From Axinella damicornis (Eukaryota; Porifera; Demospongiae; Axinellida; Axinellidae): a stretch of DNA of 64,000 nt. The stretch covers positions 2,180,913 to 2,244,912 of the forward strand of contig OZ007507.1 in the NCBI GenBank assembly GCA_963931865.1. Reading direction: 5' to 3'. Every line of letters begins with the position of its first letter. Position 1 is the first letter of the stretch. Position numbers and translations under genes: made by a program. Under the pieces are notes generated by a model. It worked only from the letters and a program-made list of their open reading frames with translations, had not been told where the DNA came from and made no database searches. Shown here piece by piece: positions 8,410 through 18,974 of the stretch.

Positions 8410-10368
8410 ACTTTATGCCTCCCACAAATGCAAGGATGCACCGAGATTGAAAAACAACTTTGCTGTAGCTATCCGGATGGACTTCAAACTGACTTTGTAA
8501 TAACGAATGATTCCATTCATTTTACTGCACATGTGTAGTTGAAGATGCTGCGTCAAACCACACTATAAACCAGAGGTGCTCAGCAGAGCATGTACCCTGT
8601 GTGACTTTTTAACTGCCAATCATTCATGCATTTTAATACAGCATGCACGATGAGATTGCTAGGGTCTACCGATTTTTAATACAGCATGCAATGCAGAATA
8701 AGATACCGTAAGTTCTGGCAGTAATGTTAGAAACAGGGTGTGGTCAAGTGGTATAAATTAGAACACAGCTAATCGTCGACATTCATGCAACTTTTTTCAG
8801 CCTTGAGTGGATCTCTGGTCTGTGAGTTATATAGACGCTAGTATTTTTCTGAATTCTGACACTTCTATCCTGAAATAAGCCTTCAACAAGGCCTGGACGG
8901 ACAGACAGACTAACTGACTGACAGACAAACCAATCACTCTACCCCTGCTGCACATGCGCACGGGGTAAATATGTAACTTGGAGGGCGAACAGGGAGAGGG
9001 TTGTAGTATACGTGCTTATGTGCTACCTCCTGGATGTGTGGGCACTAATGTGTTACTGTGTAGGCACTAATGTGCTACTTTGTTGTGTCACTATGTTTTT
9101 GTACTAGAACCTTGTTCTTGTAAGGCTTATGTGTGACTTTGGTTTTGTATTTAAGCAGTGTTGTATTTCTTGTAGCTAAGTCAGAATTAGAATTTGAGTG
9201 TTCTGTTAAAGCGTGCTAGTACAAGTATACAACAAGGGTGTTTATTCGAAGGCTGAATATTAGCAGGAGACTACAGTACAAGACAACAAGCACTTGTCTC
9301 CCCCCCCCCCCAGGCCTAACTGTTGTCAGGTCTATATAGCTACCGTGTTTTTCAGGTTGCTTGCTTCGTCCAAACTCGGAACGCAAAACTGCAAAGTATC
9401 ACGTGACTTGAATCCACCAATAGAATCCAAGTTGTCACGTGACAACTTGGATTCTATTGGTGGATTCAAGTCACGTGATACTTTGCAGTTTTGCGTTCCG
9501 AGTTTGGACGAAGCAAGCAACCTGAAAAACACGGTAGCTAGCTAGCTGTTATCAGGAGACGATGATGTCATCATGCTGTTATCAATGGCTCACCTGATTT
9601 GTCGTCCACAATGACATGTCTTGGCTTGAAGTGTACATAATCGTACTGTGCAATATCTGCTACCCTTTGTTGTCTGGATATCGCGATTGATGGCTCAGTG
9701 TGTAGCTTAATTCTAGGTAAAGGTATGGGTTTTTCATGTTTGGATCTTCTCGATGGCTCTGATCTCTTAGAACATGGTGCATGTGGCCGTGGTAATGAAG
9801 CTCCAGTAGGAGCAACCTGGAGCGTGGGGGGGGGGGGGGGGGGGGGGGGGTGTGATGGTACTTTTCTGTCTCTCCTCAAATCGCGTTGTGTACTAGATGC
9901 AGAGGTGGCCAGCTGTGGAACAGTATACGTACGTGCAGTACCGGGGAGGGTGCTTGATAAACACTGGCCATCCACAGCACTGGACTTCTTGCCTGGAGAT
10001 AGCGATCGCGATTGCTGGACAGAAGATGGGCTGTTTTCATATGGTGCTCCAGCAGCACGCTGTGTAGTTGTAGCGTGCGTCACTGGTGAGCCTACACGGG
10101 AAAACAGCGGCGACCGCTGTGCGAATTTCAATGCGGCATAGGTTACAGTACGAGTATCCTTTACACGCAGAGTGTTTTCCTTAACAGGTGGGACCAGCTT
10201 TGGAGAACCATTTCCTTGATTTGCTAGCGCCTCCACTGTCGGTTGTGGAGGAACGACAAGCTTCTCCGGTTTACGTGTAAGTTTAAGTGCTACGGGAACC
10301 TTTTTGGCAGCTTCTCCAACACGACTCCTCAGGCTGGAGAGGACTTCAGCGCTCTTGGATCTCTTCAT
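8238..10368 (-). CDS. K gene of unit 1: tyrosine-motif, proline-rich protein (5' exons)
   Basis: Exon 1 is 9594-10368, starting MKRSKSAEVL, 258 codons, ending TCA-G before a GTGAGC donor. Exon 2 is 8238-8315 (78 bases, phase 1-1), encoding SVDRIYTGLTDLTREAAN. Exon 1 carries the ITIM-like VTYAAL ([V/I/L/S]xYxx[L/I/V]), serine/arginine-rich patches and a C-terminal QYDYVHFKP. This copy lacks both the PVVPPRP SH3-ligand and the GYHATLQ stretch present in other units. A G run at 9828-9850 encodes polyproline where units 3-5 have EYDYPAEDILL. The family is unknown to me; a cytoplasmic scaffold for SH2/SH3 proteins is an inference from motifs. The R exons of unit 1 to the left would complete the gene but are damaged. 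Confidence 0.6.
8378..8408. repeat. C homopolymer in K intron 1
   Basis: About 30 consecutive C. The same site holds C runs in unit 2 (16912-16944) and unit 5 (51209-51243), but units 3 and 4 have a mixed AC/CT/AG-rich string there. The run therefore expanded or collapsed after duplication. Confidence 0.9.
8640..8970. repeat. Dispersed repeat, copy 1
   Basis: Homologous to 32285-32645 and 58917-59277. Shared strings include GTTAGAAACAGGGTGTGGTC, GTGGATCTCTGGTCTGTGAG, CAACAAGGCCT and GCATGCGCACGGGGTA. It lies in an intron here and elsewhere upstream of the G-alpha genes, so it is a dispersed element rather than part of the tandem module. No coding capacity, and no terminal inverted repeat found. 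Confidence 0.7.
9343..9534. mobile_element. Perfect 192-bp palindrome, TA-flanked MITE
   Basis: Two 96-base arms are exact reverse complements with no loop, centred at 9438/9439 in GTTGTCACGTGACAAC. Ends are CCGTGTTTTTCAGG and its complement, flanked by TA on both sides (9341-9342, 9535-9536). Units 2 and 4 show the site without the insert (17226-17235, 38741-38755). A TA duplication with CCGT ends points to Tc1/mariner mobilisation. The element occupies K intron 1. Confidence 0.93.
9828..9850 (-). repeat. Coding homopolymer in K1 (polyproline)
   Basis: A G run of about 23 on the plus strand, read as CCC codons on the minus strand. It replaces about 130 bases that in units 3-5 encode the EYDYPAEDILLRP region. 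Slippage of this run would change the reading frame of exon 1. Confidence 0.85.
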
Positions 10369-10375
10369 TGGAACT

Positions 10376-10530
10376 AATTAGATCGCAGAGCATGAGAACG
10401 TGTTACCAGCAGCGCATATCATGATGAGGTAGCGAGCGGAAGGACGGCGTGAAACGACCACGCTAAAAATTGAAAAATGTTCGTTGTTTTCCATTGACTG
10501 ACTAGCTAGGCCTCGGGCCTGGGAACGAGG
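10376..10530 (-). promoter_or_regulatory. 5' flank of K1
   Basis: The conserved leader TGCGATCTAATT precedes the start codon in every unit; upstream of it unit 1 diverges from the others. No TATA box is obvious. This is inferred regulatory DNA only. Confidence 0.3.
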
Positions 10531-10776
10531 CTAAGCTAGGCCTACAGCGACGGGCCAAATCTCGATGGGAGAGAGAGAAGATAGTGTCCGTGTTTCCCAG
10601 CAGTCATGAACTCCAGAAAAGAAGAAGGGGCGGTTATTTCCACTAGTCGAGACACCCGCTTGGCTGTGTGAAGCGGCTCGATCGACTGCATCGTCATACA
10701 GCACTTTCTCGAGGTCTGTCACTACCAGTATGTCATTCCCCTGCATCGCTACCATTGGAGTCCTGATACTGGCCAT
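10531..10776 (-). CDS. Unrecognised 81-codon open frame upstream of K1
   Basis: An ATG-initiated frame present only in unit 1. It contains NDILVVTDLEKVLYDDAVDR, which has plausible amino-acid composition, and then a serine-rich tail. No family is recognised. It might be the first exon of a neighbouring gene or an upstream exon of K1, but no strong donor was fixed. Low confidence. Confidence 0.25.
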   Translation of the reverse strand: MASIRTPMVAMQGNDILVVTDLEKVLYDDAVDRAASHSQAGVSTSGNNRPFFFSGVHDCWETRTLSSLSPIEIWPVAVGLA

Positions 10777-11389
10777 TTCTCTGTGTTCTAGTAGTCACCC
10801 TTCTTTGAAGTTTCGCGAGCTAAAAATAGTAACGGGACTACCGCGTACCGTGGGAATTTTTAATCTTTTGCGTGGTCGTTTCACGCTCCTCCCTTCCGCT
10901 CTCTACCTCATAATGCGCTCCTGGTGTTACGTAAAAATCAAAACACGGTTAGCTAGATATTATATTATAGAACACGACCCATATATAGGGCATTGGCCAG
11001 TATAATAATATATGTACATTATACGAATAGACAAACACAACCGAGCTCAATATAAAGCGAAACATGACCTCATTTGTCCCCACCAGAGACCGAGAAAAAG
11101 GCACACATTCGCCATCTTGCACGGTAGTTACACATAAACACACACGCACAACTTACACACAGGACAACGACAGAATTACCGCCAGCCGAGGTTCTGTTTC
11201 CAGACAAGGACGTCAGACTATGACTACTTTTTTCATATACGTTATGCAAATAAACCCATAATCAATAATTTTATGAAGCTTACGTTATATCAATCATCGT
11301 CGTAACTTGAAATTGTACAATGTTGACCGCCAAATCTCATTGATCAGATTCACGGATTTTTTCCCCATCCCTTCAATTATTTTCCACCA
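10777..11389. other. Spacer between units 1 and 2
   Basis: AT-rich non-coding sequence unique to this place in the window. Short frames on both strands have no recognisable motifs. Confidence 0.4.
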
Positions 11390-11790
11390 TGAGCCTGGAT
11401 AGGGTGAGCCCTGTCAATTAGGTCCGTCAAGGGTAACCCCCTTCGTTTAGTTCAATGGCGTAAAATTTTCCCTTTATGTGTAAGCTACTTACGCCACATA
11501 AAGGGACAATTTTACGTCATTCATTTTTTGCATACTTGTAGTACCGTGATCCTGGATGGGGAGAGCCCTGTCAATATCAGGGGTAACCTCATCCATTTAG
11601 ATTATTGGCGTAAAATTTTCCCTTCATGTATAAGCAACTTATGCCACATAAAGGGACAATTTTACGCCATTGGTACCATGAACCTGGATGGGGTGAGCCC
11701 TGTCAATTAGGTCCATCAGGGGTAACCCCATTCGTCTAGTTCATTGGTGTAAAAGTTCTCCCTTTATGTATACACAACATCACGCCAGCT
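11390..11790. repeat. Three tandem units each with an internal hairpin
   Basis: The phrase CCTGGAT(A/G)GGG(T)GAGCCCTGTCAAT recurs at about 11395, 11550 and 11685. Each is followed by GGGTAACC and GGCGTAAAATTTTCCCTT. In the first two units that string is answered by its complement AAGGGACAATTTTACG, giving a stem with a loop of about 20 bases. No open frame spans the array. Confidence 0.75.
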
Positions 11791-11877
11791 GCTATGATTA
11801 TGTATCTGAGATGTCAAGACGGCTGGCTGTTCAGTGCATGGCCTCATTGAAAACTGGCCAAATTTAATGCCTAATGC

Positions 11878-13627
11878 CTATGTGACTCTTTTGCCTATTG
11901 ACACATATCTCCCTCCCTTTCTTCTCACTGAAGAAGACACTGGGCATGCATTACCCGTGAGAAGTTGAGAATGAAAGTGGAGTGTGAACTGTGGACAGGA
12001 CATGCTTGGCTCTTGTGCTCTGTTGGACAGGTAAGGGGAAGGGAAGAAAGGCGGAGGGGAGAGGGAGGGTGATTTGATGTAGTAAAATTTAATTTGCAAT
12101 GATAATAATTATACTGATTCCCCTCCGGCCCCCAAGAATGCCACTGTTTGCAACACCCTGGGTGCTTCTGACATAAAACATTCCTTCACCATGCAATCAA
12201 AACTCAGCCAGTAACAATCAGAAAGAAAAGGGTTGTCCTTCACTACCACACCTGCACCGTGCACCGATTTCCCGATTCCGGTATGGGCTACAGTCATCAT
12301 TTCATTGATTGTGGCCCAGATTCCATTTGCATACATGTGTGTTCCTTCATATGCAATGTACCGTTGGACATAATATGAGGGTGTTCAGTAAGATTGCATT
12401 CAAAATCAGAAAGTACCTAGTATTTTCCACCATCAATAGTAAAGTCACTGTAACTGTAACATGAATCATTGTCACTGTTTTATGTTAATAGTATGTCAAG
12501 TGATTCACAAATCAAGAATCGTTCTTCGGATTTTTCCATAGGGTTCGAGCTTAACTGGACTTTGTGCTTCAGGTTGTGTGTGTGGTGCTGTTCATGAGAG
12601 AAAGGGTACAACTGCTTACAGGTATACATGTTCCACACAAATTGGGCTACAATCTCATGCAATTTTAGAATCCCAAATACGTGTACCTATCTCAAGAATT
12701 GATCTTGAGACATGCAAGTTAGAGATTACACAGACTGGTTGGGGGTTGAGGGTGATGCTGGAATTTAAAGAGGGTGCTGATAGAAAACCTTGGGTTCTAA
12801 ATACACACCTCTCCACACAGAACTATGACTCTAGTGTCTGTTGCCATCATCAGAAACCAGTGCTATGGATGAAGTACATGTAAGTGGCTGTACTATCACA
12901 CTGAATTGGTGAAAAGGATATTCAACAGTATTTTCCAGTAAGTAACCATCCAGTATCAAACAGGTTTACAACATGGTTAAGAATCCTACCTGCCTCTTTT
13001 TCACGACCATCACACTCAACTGAGTCTGGGGTAGCACAGCTGTGTTGTAGATCCTCACCCTCAGCAGATGTTGACTCAGTAGGAACCGGGTTGTTGGACA
13101 ATGGAAGACCATTGCTGGGTGTCATGCGATTTGCATAGACTGTAGAAGTATAGAAGTGAGAATAGGCGTGTAAGATCATCTCAAAAGCAACGTTCACAAA
13201 CTTGGAATCAATCTCTCTTCAACTTGTGAGCATCATATCATGAGAGTGTCGCATCAGGCATACCATTAGCATCTTCTAATGTTAGCTGTGTCAGGGCTGT
13301 GTATATCCCAGGATCCTCGTCAACACTGCTACCATGTGTTGTACCTGTGGACGGCAATAGTACAATGTTCACCACCTTCCCTATCCTCCTCTGAACAGTA
13401 GTTACAACTTTTTCCATGGGTGCAAGAAAACAAACTTGTACACTGCTGAGTGTAGTGAGTTGGGATAATGCAGGAATTGATTGGGCCTGGCCCATATTTC
13501 TGGGGCCCAAGAGTTTCAGTATTAATGATTCCACTGTAGATCTCACCCTTGACAGATGTTGACTCAGTTGCAACATGATTATTGGATGATGAAGTCTTTG
13601 GAAGTCCATTTCTAGGTGTTGTGTAAT
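11878..13627 (-). CDS. R exons of unit 2 (3' part of the K-R gene)
   Basis: Phase-1 exons on the minus strand: 13547-13627 (81 bases; YTTPRNGLP ... ATESTSVK), 13264-13344 (81 bases; SVDEDPGIYTALTQL), 13059-13139 (81 bases; YANRMTPSNGLPL), with a second in-frame donor at 12990 giving 150 bases, and 12509-12587 (79 bases; containing EPYGKIRRTIL). The terminal exon is 11878-12019, where the YVSIGKRVT frame is open only in a frame shifted by one base relative to unit 5. Splicing in the unit-5 phase would stop about 20 residues early. Joining to K2 is inferred from matching phases and order. Confidence 0.55.
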
Positions 13628-14572
13628 CTGCAAAGAAATGATTTACTCTTAATCTGCATGACATGTTGCGCAATCAATTTTGAGGTGACATTCTCACTGT
13701 CACTTCTCTAGTCTCTTGACTTTGATGTTTAACCCTTAGGCTGTGTGTGTCACATACCGTATGGCCGGAAAATTAAATTTGGTGGGAATTAAATTCGGCG
13801 GATTAGCTCTAAAATGCTGTGAATTGCATTTTGCAGATTAAAATTTGGCGGACTTTTAAAATTTCCAGATCGAGAATGACGTCATACTAACTGCACGGCC
13901 ACACAGCCATGGAGCAATAGGTACTTACTAGTAGTTACGTGCGAAATCTTGAGTCGGTAGGCCGGTGGAGAGCTGTGTTTGAGGTACCACGTCTACAAAA
14001 TTAAACCTCTGGGATGCGAGTGTAAAAAAAGGAACTGGCATGTATAGTGGCAAAGAAAAGGACCGTACGCAGTAGCAGTCATGCGTAGGAGCACCATCGT
14101 CAGCCATGTACCCAGGAAGATATCAGCTGCTTGCTGGCAATTTCAGGTAGATCAGAGACAGAGGTACTATAGTATTACCGTAGTCTCTCGAAAATACGCC
14201 CATGGGCGATGAATTTAGAATCTGCTCAAAGAGGGGGATGGGCGTATTTTCGAGGACCCCTCTCCCGAAAATAGGCCCACCCTTGACTCGAAAGTAGGCC
14301 CACCCAATTCGAAAGTAGGCCCACCCAAGTACATGTGTATACGAGTGCAATACTGCAACAGTCATTCTAGCAAGGCTTAACTACTACTAGTCCCGGAGTT
14401 TCTTGGTGAGCAGGAACAATCTCTTTGTGTGAGTAGCTACAGGAACAGCAAACAAGACACAGCAGGAGTGCTTGAATGACGTAGAGTGCGCAGACTATCT
14501 TCGGGACTTGCCGATTGCTGCTGCTTCCGAGAAATCCGTAGTGCGCTGCTAGTGCTACGCTAGGCGATTGCA

Positions 14573-14677
14573 CACGCGAAGACACAAACATGCAATGCAC
14601 AGCGAAGACACAAACATGCAATGCACAGCGAAGACACAAACATGCAATGCACAGCGAAGACACAAACATGCAATGCA
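14573..14677. repeat. Four tandem 26-bp units
   Basis: GCGAAGACACAAACATGCAA plus TGCACA repeats four times almost without change. The unit length is not a multiple of three; open frames across it give the repeated HCMFVSSLC-like peptide and are not credible genes. Confidence 0.9.
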
Positions 14678-14808
14678 TAGCGCGTGCACGGTCTCATGTC
14701 ATGCACTGATGCACAGCTGATTATGCAATGGCATGCAACATAATGAAATTCATTGCAAATAGTACCCTGATAGCCAGCCTTCATTTCTTAGTCCAAGCTC
14801 TTTGACAG

Positions 14809-14903
14809 TAGCCTCGTTCCCAGTCCCACGCCCAGCTTTTCGTCGCTTGCAGTACGGTACTGCAAGCGACGAAAAGCTGGGCGTGGGACTGGGTACGAGG
14901 CTA
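14809..14903. mobile_element. 95-bp palindromic element with 9-bp duplication
   Basis: Starts TAGCCTCGTTCCCAGTCCC and folds back on itself around AGTACGGTACT with only minor asymmetry near the right end. CTTTGACAG occurs on both sides (14800-14808, 14904-14912). A 9-bp duplication suggests Mutator-like mobilisation, although 8 bp cannot be excluded. Decayed relatives of the hairpin occur near 4203-4275 and 22150-22205. Confidence 0.82.
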
Positions 14904-15103
14904 CTTTGACAGTGCTTCTTACAGAGCTATTCAAGTACTTTCCTGTTGAGCTAATAGGGTGGGCGTACTTTCAAGTAATAAATGACCCTTTGCAACAACT
15001 TGTCGCGAAAAAGGGGGGTGGGCGTATTTTCGAGACTACGGTATGAGTGTGTACGTGAGAGCGTCGCTACGAGACACCACCTACGTGCATAGATTGCAAT
15101 GAC

Positions 15104-15629
15104 TAGGCCTTGACAAATTATGCTTTTTTTCTGCCCTATTATTCTATTCCCTTATTCTCAGCATTAATGCCTATTATGCTTTGAAGTTGTCCTATTATTC
15201 TCAAAATTATGCTAGCATAATTTGTCAACACTGCTCTTCACTCAGCGTTCTTGTACTGCAGCATATATACATTGTACAGGAGCATAATTATTTCTCTAGC
15301 GATGACTGTTGTTGACATAGGAGTCTTGCAAGATGGAGAACATTCGCTCTACAGCTGCAGAGGATGGCTGAACCAGTATAAGATATTATAGAATCAGTTT
15401 GCATGCTAATTTTTAGTGTGAGGGTGTGGCTTTGCGAGATAGGCCTGCACGCCAGCGAGTCTGAGCAAGCATGCTGTTTAGTACAGCTTCAATTATAAGT
15501 ATTGGGTAAGTGTAGCCTATTATTCTCACAGGTCTGAATATTTATGCCTATTATTCCAGCATAATTCCCTTATGCTCTTGAGTACCTATATTCTCAAAAT
15601 TATGCTAGCATAATTTGTCAAGGCCTATA
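15104..15629. mobile_element. hAT-type MITE with 8-bp duplication
   Basis: Ends TAGGCCTTGACAAATTATGC and its complement. GCAATGAC lies on both sides (15096-15103, 15630-15637). Unit 3 (25488-25500) and unit 5 (49773-49790) show the empty site with one copy. The 526-bp interior has no transposase. Confidence 0.9.
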
Positions 15630-15739
15630 GCAATGACATCATGACACAATATTGGTTAATTTGGCAGTGCGTTCATAATCTGCCAAACTGCCAAATTTAA
15701 TTCCCACCAAATTTTCCGGCCATACGGTATCTCACCAAA

Positions 15740-16500
15740 ATTGTAGTGGGCACCGCACGGGGCCACAGTTACCATATTGCCAGACGCAATGCCACTTTAG
15801 TTGGTTGGTTGTTTTTCCCCTCAGGAAAAAAGTACTCGAGTGGCAATTTGGTACTTGCAGTGATTCTAGCCTTTTTTGCCGTCAAAACCGCCTCCCTATC
15901 CCCCCCTAGGCCCTCTCGCTACCTCAAATTCAGCTCTGCGCACGGGCGCTGCACCACAGGCGTTCTCTTAGTGGACGTGGGTGCCCGCAGCCCACTCGCT
16001 GCCTGTACCTTCAAGTGATTCGACCCAGCCAAGTGTTTTCTGACGTGATATACACATTATATTACGCTCAGTGATGAGAGATCTGCCCCACAACTGCAGA
16101 GCTTCTTGGTAGGAGGACGCGCTTCTTCCACGGCCTCGGATCGTCCACGCGCTCGTCAACCTTCATTGCACGTGTCCACTACTCGTGCATCTCCGTATAT
16201 CTTATTTCGTGGACCGTATACGTCATTATGACGTCATGGTTGGTTGTTGGTTCACAGGTCAAGGCAAAAAGGGGGATTGCGTCGGCAAAAAGGTGAACGA
16301 TGGCCCCGTGGGGTACAAAGTACTTATAATGTTGCACTACTCTCAGTACAAGGTCACATAAAGTGTGCATGTGTGTAACATTGCGTGCCCGCCACCTTAG
16401 GTACTTGCGTGCGCGCCATGCGAAATGTATTGGAAGTGTATCCTGAATTTATCTAGCCAAAAAATCTCCAGTACGAAGAGCGTGTTCACCAAGAAGCGGT
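15740..16500. other. S spacer of unit 2
   Basis: Non-coding. A plus-strand frame at 15746-16018 is not maintained in other units. Homology with units 3 and 5 resumes near 16310 (GTACAAAGTACTTATAATG). Confidence 0.4.
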
Positions 16501-16783
16501 ATTTACCGCTTTTCTCGAGTAAGACAGCAAATAAATTTGCCAAGGATTATGCTATCAAAAAACCTTCCATCATGCCCTTTATATGCCCTTGATGACTGTT
16601 TTAACATTGTCGATCAGGTCCAGTTCGAGTTTCATAATTTTATTTTGGGCTAGAAAATTCAGCATGCACTTTCAATGCGGTCCGCACACGTAACCTTAAT
16701 GCTCCTATGTAACCTTAATGCTCCTACGTATGCTCTCAACTTGTGGACATCACATCACATCACGAGTGTTACATCAGGCATAC

Positions 16784-16910
16784 CATTAGCAGCTTCTCTG
16801 GTCAACTCTGTCAGCCCTGTGTATATCCTGTCAACACTTCTACTACGTCTCATACCTGCATGTGGATGAAAATAATAATACACTGTGAACTATACCTTTC
16901 CCTAGTACAT

Positions 16911-16945
<35 letters not shown>

Positions 16946-18154
16946 ACTATATGCCTCCCACAAATGCAAGGACGAGCCGAGATTAAAAAACGACTTTGCT
17001 GTAGCTATCTGGATGAACAGTAAACTTCAAACTGACTTTGTAATAACGAATGATACCTGGATTACAATTGTACACATGTAGTTGAAGATGCTGCGTCGAA
17101 CCACAGTATAAAATATGTATGAACTTGGGGGAGAGGGTATCTATTCGAAGGCTGAGTATTAGCAGGAGACTACAGTACAAGACAACAAACACCTGACTCC
17201 CCCCCCCAGGCCTAACTGTTATCTGGTCTAACTAGCTGTTATCAGGAGACAATGATGTCATCATGCTGTTATCAATGGCTCACCTGATTTGTTGTCCACA
17301 ATGACATGTCTTGGCTTGAAGTGTACATAATCGTACTGTGCAATATCTGCTACGTATACCCTTTGTTGTCTGGATATCGCGATTGATGGCTCAGTGTGTA
17401 GCTTACTTCTAGGTAAAGGTATGGGTTTTTCATGTTTGAATCTTCTCGATGGCTCTGATCTCTTAGAACATGGTGCACGTGGCCGTGGTGATGAAGCTCC
17501 AGTAGGAGCAACCTGGAGTGTGGGGAGGTGTGATAGTCTTCTGGGGACCAAACTGGCTGCAGGTTTGGACTTGGCCTCCTTTGTACATGTGTTTATAACA
17601 GTCACTTTTCTGTCTCTCCTCAAATTGCGTTGTGTACTAGATGCAGAGGTGACCAGCTGTCTAACAGTACGTGCAGTACCGGGGAGGGTGCTTGATAAAC
17701 GCTTCTGTTTGTGGCCATCCACAGCACTGGACTTCTTGCCTGGAAATCGCGATCGCGATTGCTGGACAGAAGATGGGCTGTTTTCAAATGGTGCTCTAGC
17801 AGCACGCTGCGTAGTTGTAGCGTTACCGGTTTGTGTCACTTGTGCCACTGGTGCATCCCAGGAGGACAGCGGCGACCGCTGTGCGAATTTCAATGCAGCA
17901 TAGGTTACAGTATGTGTATCCTTTATATTTTCCTTCACAGGTGGGACCAGCTTTGGAGAACCATTTCCTTGTGCATCTTGCAGTGTAGCATGGTACCCCG
18001 ACAGGTCTACTTCAACGTATCGACCTAGAATAGGAGAACGTTTCGCACTTGCTAGCGCCTCCACTGTCGGTCGTGGAGGAACGACAGGCTTAACCTTTTC
18101 GTCAGCACGAATCCTCAGGCTGGGGAGGACTTCAGCGCTCTTGGATTTCTTCAT
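16784..18154 (-). CDS. K gene of unit 2: tyrosine-motif, proline-rich protein (5' exons)
   Basis: Exon 1 is 17284-18154, from an ATG in context GCCAATG, ending before a GTGAGC donor in phase 1. Exon 2 is 16784-16855 (72 bases, phase 1-1; RSRSVDRIYTGLTELTREAAN). Exon 1 shows the SH3-ligand PVVPPRP (PxxPxR), GRYVEVDLSGYHATL, the ITIM-like VTYAAL, an SR-rich basic stretch and the C-terminal AQYDYVHFKP. The EYDYPAEDILL segment of units 3-5 has been deleted in frame. There is no signal peptide or membrane helix, so a cytoplasmic or nuclear protein is inferred. Following R exons are at 11878-13627. Confidence 0.65.
16912..16944. repeat. C homopolymer in K2 intron 1
   Basis: About 32 consecutive C at the position matching 8378 and 51209. 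Confidence 0.9.
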
Positions 18155-18189
18155 TGGCACAAATTAGATCGCAGAACATGAGCATGTTA

Positions 18190-18472
18190 CAGGGGCGTCG
18201 GAAGCAAATTAGTGTTGGTGCGGCGATGGTTTGCGCGCGGAGCGCGCGCCAAAATTTGTTGCAGCACGCTGAGCCCAGCCACTCACGCAAAATTACACTA
18301 AATTGACTTGTGCAACCACAATCCAACCCACTGCATGGTAATTGGATTCACAAGGGTTCGGTTTGTGGTTCTGCGATCGCGCGACTACTGTACACTATGA
18401 ATTTTAAATAAGCACTTGGTCAAGCATTGGTCCGGTGGCCGCGGGACCTGCGGGACCGGCTCCGGCGCCCCT
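18190..18472. mobile_element. CAGGGGCG-type insertion upstream of K2
   Basis: Starts CAGGGGCGTCGG and ends CCGGCGCCCCT. Units 3 and 5 read through this point without it (27645-27670, 52545-52565). It contains GCGCGCGGAGCGCGCGCC followed by AAAATTT, matching the hairpin-plus-T-run of the other CAGGGGCG elements. No clean target duplication remains; the last bases differ from the expected CCCCTG. Confidence 0.6.
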
Positions 18473-18654
18473 ACGGATATGGATAGCTATTATTATGGCA
18501 AACAGCAGTAAGTTGACCCCATATCGGGTTATCGTTGGTTATATCCCCCCCCCCCCCCGCCTTCCCTCCGTTTCAATTCAAGGAGTGGACATGAATACAT
18601 GATGTAGGGCCAGCTAGCTGGATGTTGTGGGTGGACACCTGGGAGCAAGGCTAT

Positions 18655-18895
18655 AGTATGTTGTATCCCAACTGTGTAGGCGTTCAAAGGTGCCGCATGT
18701 GGTTTATACACGATATTCCCCAGCTTGGCCTGGGGAATATCTAGAGCAGTTCTAGGGATACAAGCCATTTAGACCACCACTAGTAGGTGTTCATGGGAAG
18801 CCACTCGGTCAGTACCTTCCTGGCTTCGCCTCGGAAGGTTATGTATACTGTATTTCCCATAAACACCTACAAGTGGTGGTCTAAATAATACTTAC
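18655..18895. mobile_element. Inverted-repeat insertion in U1 3' flank
   Basis: TTTAGACCACCACTAGTAGG (from about 18768) is answered by its near-complement ending about 18886. Unit 3 lacks the whole stretch at 27820-27830. A second small fold-back, ATTCCCCAGCTTGGCCTGGGGAAT, lies at 18714-18740. Exact borders are not fixed. Confidence 0.6.
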
Positions 18896-18974
18896 ATCAT
18901 GTTACAGCAGTGTAGGGTAAATTAAAAGACAACAATAGGGAATTATTATTCAACAAAAAACATTACAGCATGAC

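Larger units (their letters stand above)
3301..10375. repeat. Tandem unit 1 (modules R-S-K)
   Basis: Homologous by eye to 11765-18160, 21985-27634 and 45268-52513. Carries R exons (3.6-6.0 kb), the S spacer (about 6.1-9.5 kb, largely replaced by a transposase-bearing insertion) and K exon 1. No U or V module follows. The left boundary is where the text beginning GGGTAGGCCTATGTACAGC starts to match position 45285. Confidence 0.8.
14178..15041. mobile_element. 864-bp TA-flanked element, CCGTAGTCTC ends
   Basis: Ends CCGTAGTCTCTCGAAAATAC and its complement, both flanked by TA (14176-14177, 15042-15043). The empty site in unit 3 (25428-25440) has a single TA, which fixes the borders. GAAAGTAGGCCCACCC is repeated in tandem near the left end. 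It contains a tandem repeat (14573-14677) and a nested palindrome (14809-14903). No transposase: non-autonomous Tc1/mariner type. Confidence 0.9.
13757..15727. mobile_element. TA/CCGTATGGCCGG element carrying nested insertions
   Basis: Left end CCGTATGGCCGGAAAAT after TA (13755-13756); right end is the complement CCGGCCATACGG before TA (15728-15729). Repeated AATTTGGCGG-like strings lie inside each end. All S modules carry a version, so insertion preceded duplication. This copy contains two later inserts, 14178-15041 and 15104-15629. Confidence 0.75.

Noticed and set aside
9294..9545. Two opposite 66-83-codon frames with identical peptides
   Set aside because: They are the two strands of the perfect palindrome at 9343-9534.
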